Below, in pieces: positions 39,089 through 41,526 of a stretch of 41,526 nt of DNA. The notes under the pieces were generated by a model. That model was not told the origin of the DNA and did no database searches. It saw nothing but the letters and a program-made list of their open reading frames with translations. Both the position numbers and the translations under genes were made by a program. The first letter of the stretch is position 1; every line of letters begins with the position of its first letter. Location: positions 1 to 41,526 of the forward strand of contig JAFSUG010000019.1 of the NCBI GenBank assembly GCA_017445385.1. Reading direction: 5' to 3'. This stretch comes from Oscillospiraceae bacterium. GTDB taxonomy: Bacteria > Bacillota > Clostridia > Oscillospirales > Oscillospiraceae.

Positions 39089-40003
39089 TTATTTCGCGTC
39101 GAGGTAGCGGCAGGCGGCGATTGCCGCAACCGCGCCGTCGCCGGCGGCGGTCGTTACCTGGCGAAGCGTTTTCTTTCGGCAGTCGCCGGCAACGAAAACG
39201 CCCGGCGTTTTCGTTGTGCAGTCTTCGCCGGAATCGAAGTAGCCGTAGTCGTTCAGCGCGGCAAGATTTTCGAACGCGCCGTTTTCCGGGATCAGACCGA
39301 TTGCCAGGAATAGTCCATCGCAGGCAAAGGTTTTCTTCTCGCCCGTTTCGGTGTTCGTGGTTTCCACGTCGCGGAGCTGGCCGTCTTCCTGCGCAAGTCC
39401 CGTGATTTTGATGTTCGTATGCGCGGTGACGTTCTCACGCGCGAAAAGAATATCCTGCAGCGTTTTTTCGCCGGTGAACACAGGCATATCCTGCAGCATG
39501 ATGACTTCCTTGCATTTGCCGGAGAGCAGGATCGCTTCCTGCAGCGCGGAGTTGCCGCCGCCTGCAACGCAGACCGTGCGGCCGGCATAGAAATCGCCGT
39601 CGCAAACCGCGCAGAAGGAGATGCCCTCGCCAACCAGCTCGTTTTCCCCGGGCAGTCCGAGCATCCGATGCTTCACGCCCGTTGCCAGGATCACCGCGCC
39701 GCCTTCAAACGCGCTGCCTTCCTCGGTATGAACGATCTTCTTCTCGCCGCAGTCCTCAACGGAGGTGACCGTTTCCAGCTCCACTTCCGCGCCCTGCGCT
39801 AAGATCTGCTCCAAAAACTTATCGGCAAATTCGTTGCCGCTCATCTGCAGCGTGCCGGGGTAGTTTTCAACCTTCGGCGAATACGTGATCTGACCGCCGA
39901 AGCCGTGCTTCTCGATCACGAGCGCGCTTTTGCCGTTGCGCAGCGCATAGAGCGCCGCCGTCATGCCGGCAGGACCGCCGCCGACTACGATTACGTCATA
40001 CAT
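39089..40003 (-). CDS. trxB: Thioredoxin-disulfide reductase
   Basis: 304 aa flavoprotein. FAD-binding GGGPAG at 8-13, redox pair CAVC at 131-134 (CAVCDGDFYA), NAD(P)-binding GGGNSALQEA and C-terminal FVAGDCR. It passes electrons from NAD(P)H to thioredoxin-like proteins. GGAGG precedes MYDVIVVGGG. It lies 57 bases downstream of a ribonucleotide reductase that carries its own redoxin domain, a likely electron acceptor. Confidence 0.95.
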   Translation of the reverse strand: MYDVIVVGGGPAGMTAALYALRNGKSALVIEKHGFGGQITYSPKVENYPGTLQMSGNEFADKFLEQILAQGAEVELETVTSVEDCGEKKIVHTEEGSAFEGGAVILATGVKHRMLGLPGENELVGEGISFCAVCDGDFYAGRTVCVAGGGNSALQEAILLSGKCKEVIMLQDMPVFTGEKTLQDILFARENVTAHTNIKITGLAQEDGQLRDVETTNTETGEKKTFACDGLFLAIGLIPENGAFENLAALNDYGYFDSGEDCTTKTPGVFVAGDCRKKTLRQVTTAAGDGAVAAIAACRYLDAK

Positions 40004-40022
40004 TGTGTTTCCTCCAAACAGC

Positions 40023-40046
40023 AAGTGGGCGCTTATGCGCCCACTT
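40023..40046 (-). terminator. Hairpin between nrdD and trxB
   Basis: A 10-base perfect stem (40023-40032 / 40037-40046) with a 4-base loop but no good T tract, so it may attenuate rather than stop transcription into trxB. Confidence 0.55.
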
Positions 40047-40060
40047 TGTTATAGTGGTTT

Positions 40061-41526
40061 TTACACCGGCTTGCGGGTGTTCAGCCAACCCTTGATGTCG
40101 CTGACGCCGCGGTACTTTTCGCCATTCGGCAGAACCAGCGTAGGCGCCTGCTTGATGCCGAACTTCTCAACGAGATCGGCATGCTCGTTTGCAAGCAGCT
40201 TTTCATAGGGGATGCCTGCCTTGTCGAGCAGGATGCCTGCCATCTTGCAGTTCGGGCAGGTTGCCGTGGTGAACAGCAGCGCGCGTTCGCCTTCCGCTGC
40301 CTGCGCAACCGGGGCGGCTTCTTCTTCATTCGTTACGTTCAGCGGACCTTCGTGGCGGAGCGTAGAATGACCGATGTTGTAAACGGTGCGGTCTTTGAAT
40401 TCCTGCGCCTTGCCGTCGTTCCAGTTCTGAACCGGACGATAGTAGCCGGTGATGCGGCTGTAAACTTCGGTCTTCTCGCCGCAGTGCGGGCAGGTGTACT
40501 GCTCGCCGGGCAGATAGCCGTGGTCTTTACAGACGGAGTAGGTCGGGCTCATCGTGTAGTACGGGAGCTTGTAGTTTTCCGCGATCTTGCGGACGAGGCT
40601 TGCCGCGGCCTTCCAGTCGGGCAGCTTCTCGCCGAGGAACGCATGGAAAACGGTGCCGGAGGTGTAGCGCGTCTGCAGATCGTCCTGCACGTCGAGCGCG
40701 GAGAACACGTCCTCGGTGTAGCCAACGGGCAGATGCGAGGAGTTGGTGTAGTAAGGCGTGCCGTTCTCGTTGGCGGTGATGATGTCGGGGAATTCTTCCT
40801 TATCGTGCTTTGCAAAGCGGTAGGTGGTGGATTCCGCCGGCGTTGCTTCGAGGTTGTAGAGGTCGCCGTACTTTTCCTGGTAGTCGCTCAGACGCTCGCG
40901 CATATGGTCAAGCACTTCGCGGGCAAACTTCTGCGCGCGTGCGTCGGTCAGATCGCAGCGGAGCCACTTGGCGTTGAGCGCGGCTTCGTTCATGCCGACA
41001 AGACCGATCGTGGAGAAGTGGTTTTCAAACGTGCCGAGATAGCGCTTCGTGTAGGGGTACAGGCCCGCGTCGAGCAGCTTCGTGATAACGGTGCGCTTCG
41101 TTTTCAGGCTGCGCGCCGAAATGTCCATCAGATGATCGAGCTTTTCATAGAATTCCTGCTCGTTTGCGGACTGGTAAGCCAGACGCGGCAGGTTGATCGT
41201 AACAACGCCGACAGAGCCGGTGGATTCGCCGGAGCCGAAGAAGCCGCCGGACTTTTTGCGCAGCTCGCGCAGATCCAAACGCAGACGGCAGCACATCGAG
41301 CGTACGTCGCTGGGCTCCATATCGGAGTTGATGTAGTTGGAGAAATACGGCGTGCCATATTTTGCGGTCATCTCAAACAGGAGCTTGTTGTTTTCGGTTT
41401 CGCTCCAGTCGAAGTCGCGCGTGATGGAGTAGGTCGGGATCGGGTACTGGAAGCCGCGGCCATTCGCGTCGCCCTCGATCATGATCTCGATGAAGGCCTT
41501 GTTGATCATGTCCATCTCTTCCTTGC
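40061..41526 (-). CDS. nrdD: Class III ribonucleotide reductase fused to a C-terminal redoxin domain (5' end outside window)
   Basis: At least 487 codons; the N-terminus lies beyond the right edge. NrdD features include GGFFGSGESTGSVGVVTINL, the zinc-finger elements SVCKDHGYL and CPHCGEK, and the glycyl-radical site RITGYYRP with its Gly codon at 40445-40447. About 50 residues later begins a glutaredoxin/thioredoxin-like domain (about 40070-40290): ALLFTTATCPNCKMAG, APTLVLPNG and YRGVSDIKGWL, with redox CPNC encoded at 40247-40258. The enzyme makes dNTPs anaerobically and needs an NrdG activase, not seen here. Confidence 0.92.
   Translation of the reverse strand, partial: KEEMDMINKAFIEIMIEGDANGRGFQYPIPTYSITRDFDWSETENNKLLFEMTAKYGTPYFSNYINSDMEPSDVRSMCCRLRLDLRELRKKSGGFFGSGESTGSVGVVTINLPRLAYQSANEQEFYEKLDHLMDISARSLKTKRTVITKLLDAGLYPYTKRYLGTFENHFSTIGLVGMNEAALNAKWLRCDLTDARAQKFAREVLDHMRERLSDYQEKYGDLYNLEATPAESTTYRFAKHDKEEFPDIITANENGTPYYTNSSHLPVGYTEDVFSALDVQDDLQTRYTSGTVFHAFLGEKLPDWKAAASLVRKIAENYKLPYYTMSPTYSVCKDHGYLPGEQYTCPHCGEKTEVYSRITGYYRPVQNWNDGKAQEFKDRTVYNIGHSTLRHEGPLNVTNEEEAAPVAQAAEGERALLFTTATCPNCKMAGILLDKAGIPYEKLLANEHADLVEKFGIKQAPTLVLPNGEKYRGVSDIKGWLNTRKPV

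Overview
The window looks like a chromosome segment from a strictly anaerobic, Gram-positive Clostridia-type bacterium of moderately high GC. The evidence is a class III (glycyl-radical) ribonucleotide reductase, a glmS ribozyme, a CIRCE operator on groESL, a YlxM/Ffh pair, a DnaD plus DnaI-like helicase-loader pair, S-layer-homology (SLH) surface proteins and sigma-A type promoters. Most of the window is housekeeping sequence in short, translationally coupled operons with hairpin terminators. I cannot name a genus.

Layout. 1-1620 is an accessory restriction-modification locus at the window edge: the 3' end of an EcoRI-family adenine methyltransferase carrying a (CAGA)n tract and tandem C-terminal modules in successive reading frames, followed by a DUF262-HNH endonuclease. 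1615-3930 (minus) is ylxM-ffh-rpsP-khpA. 4089-8628 (plus) holds two secreted SLH proteins. 8804-11040 (plus) is the threonine-degradation pair tdh-kbl. 11077-13962 (minus) is rimM-trmD-sirtuin-TRIC channel-GIY-YIG. 14107-18849 (plus) is dnaD, a dnaI-like loader gene, an acyl-ACP thioesterase, a glycerophosphodiester phosphodiesterase and an MmgE/PrpD protein.

19166-21600 (minus) is an AT-richer accessory island: an XRE repressor with an ImmA-type protease, then a coupled DUF4417 / DUF6883 toxin-like / DUF4926 cassette. Next come glmS with its ribozyme (minus), a DEAD helicase-dprA-lipoprotein operon (minus), thyA-folA (plus), a 50-aa protein, a stand-alone structured RNA candidate at 28073-28240, groESL (minus), a lipid kinase and a THUMP-type RNA methyltransferase (minus), NfeD plus SPFH protein (plus), typA (minus), rpmH-rnpA-yidD-yidC-khpB (plus), and finally trxB and a class III ribonucleotide reductase fused to a redoxin domain (minus, running off the right edge).

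The most unusual signal is at 1-458. The CAGA tract is followed by three methyltransferase C-terminal ends spaced 190 and 193 bases apart. Both spacings are 1 modulo 3, so each end lies in a different frame, and all three frames are open through the tract. Slippage of one 4-base unit would therefore move translation from one tail to another rather than simply switching the gene off. Other items to follow up are the structured RNA at 28073-28240, the NrdD-redoxin fusion next to trxB, and the DUF4417/DUF6883/DUF4926 cassette.
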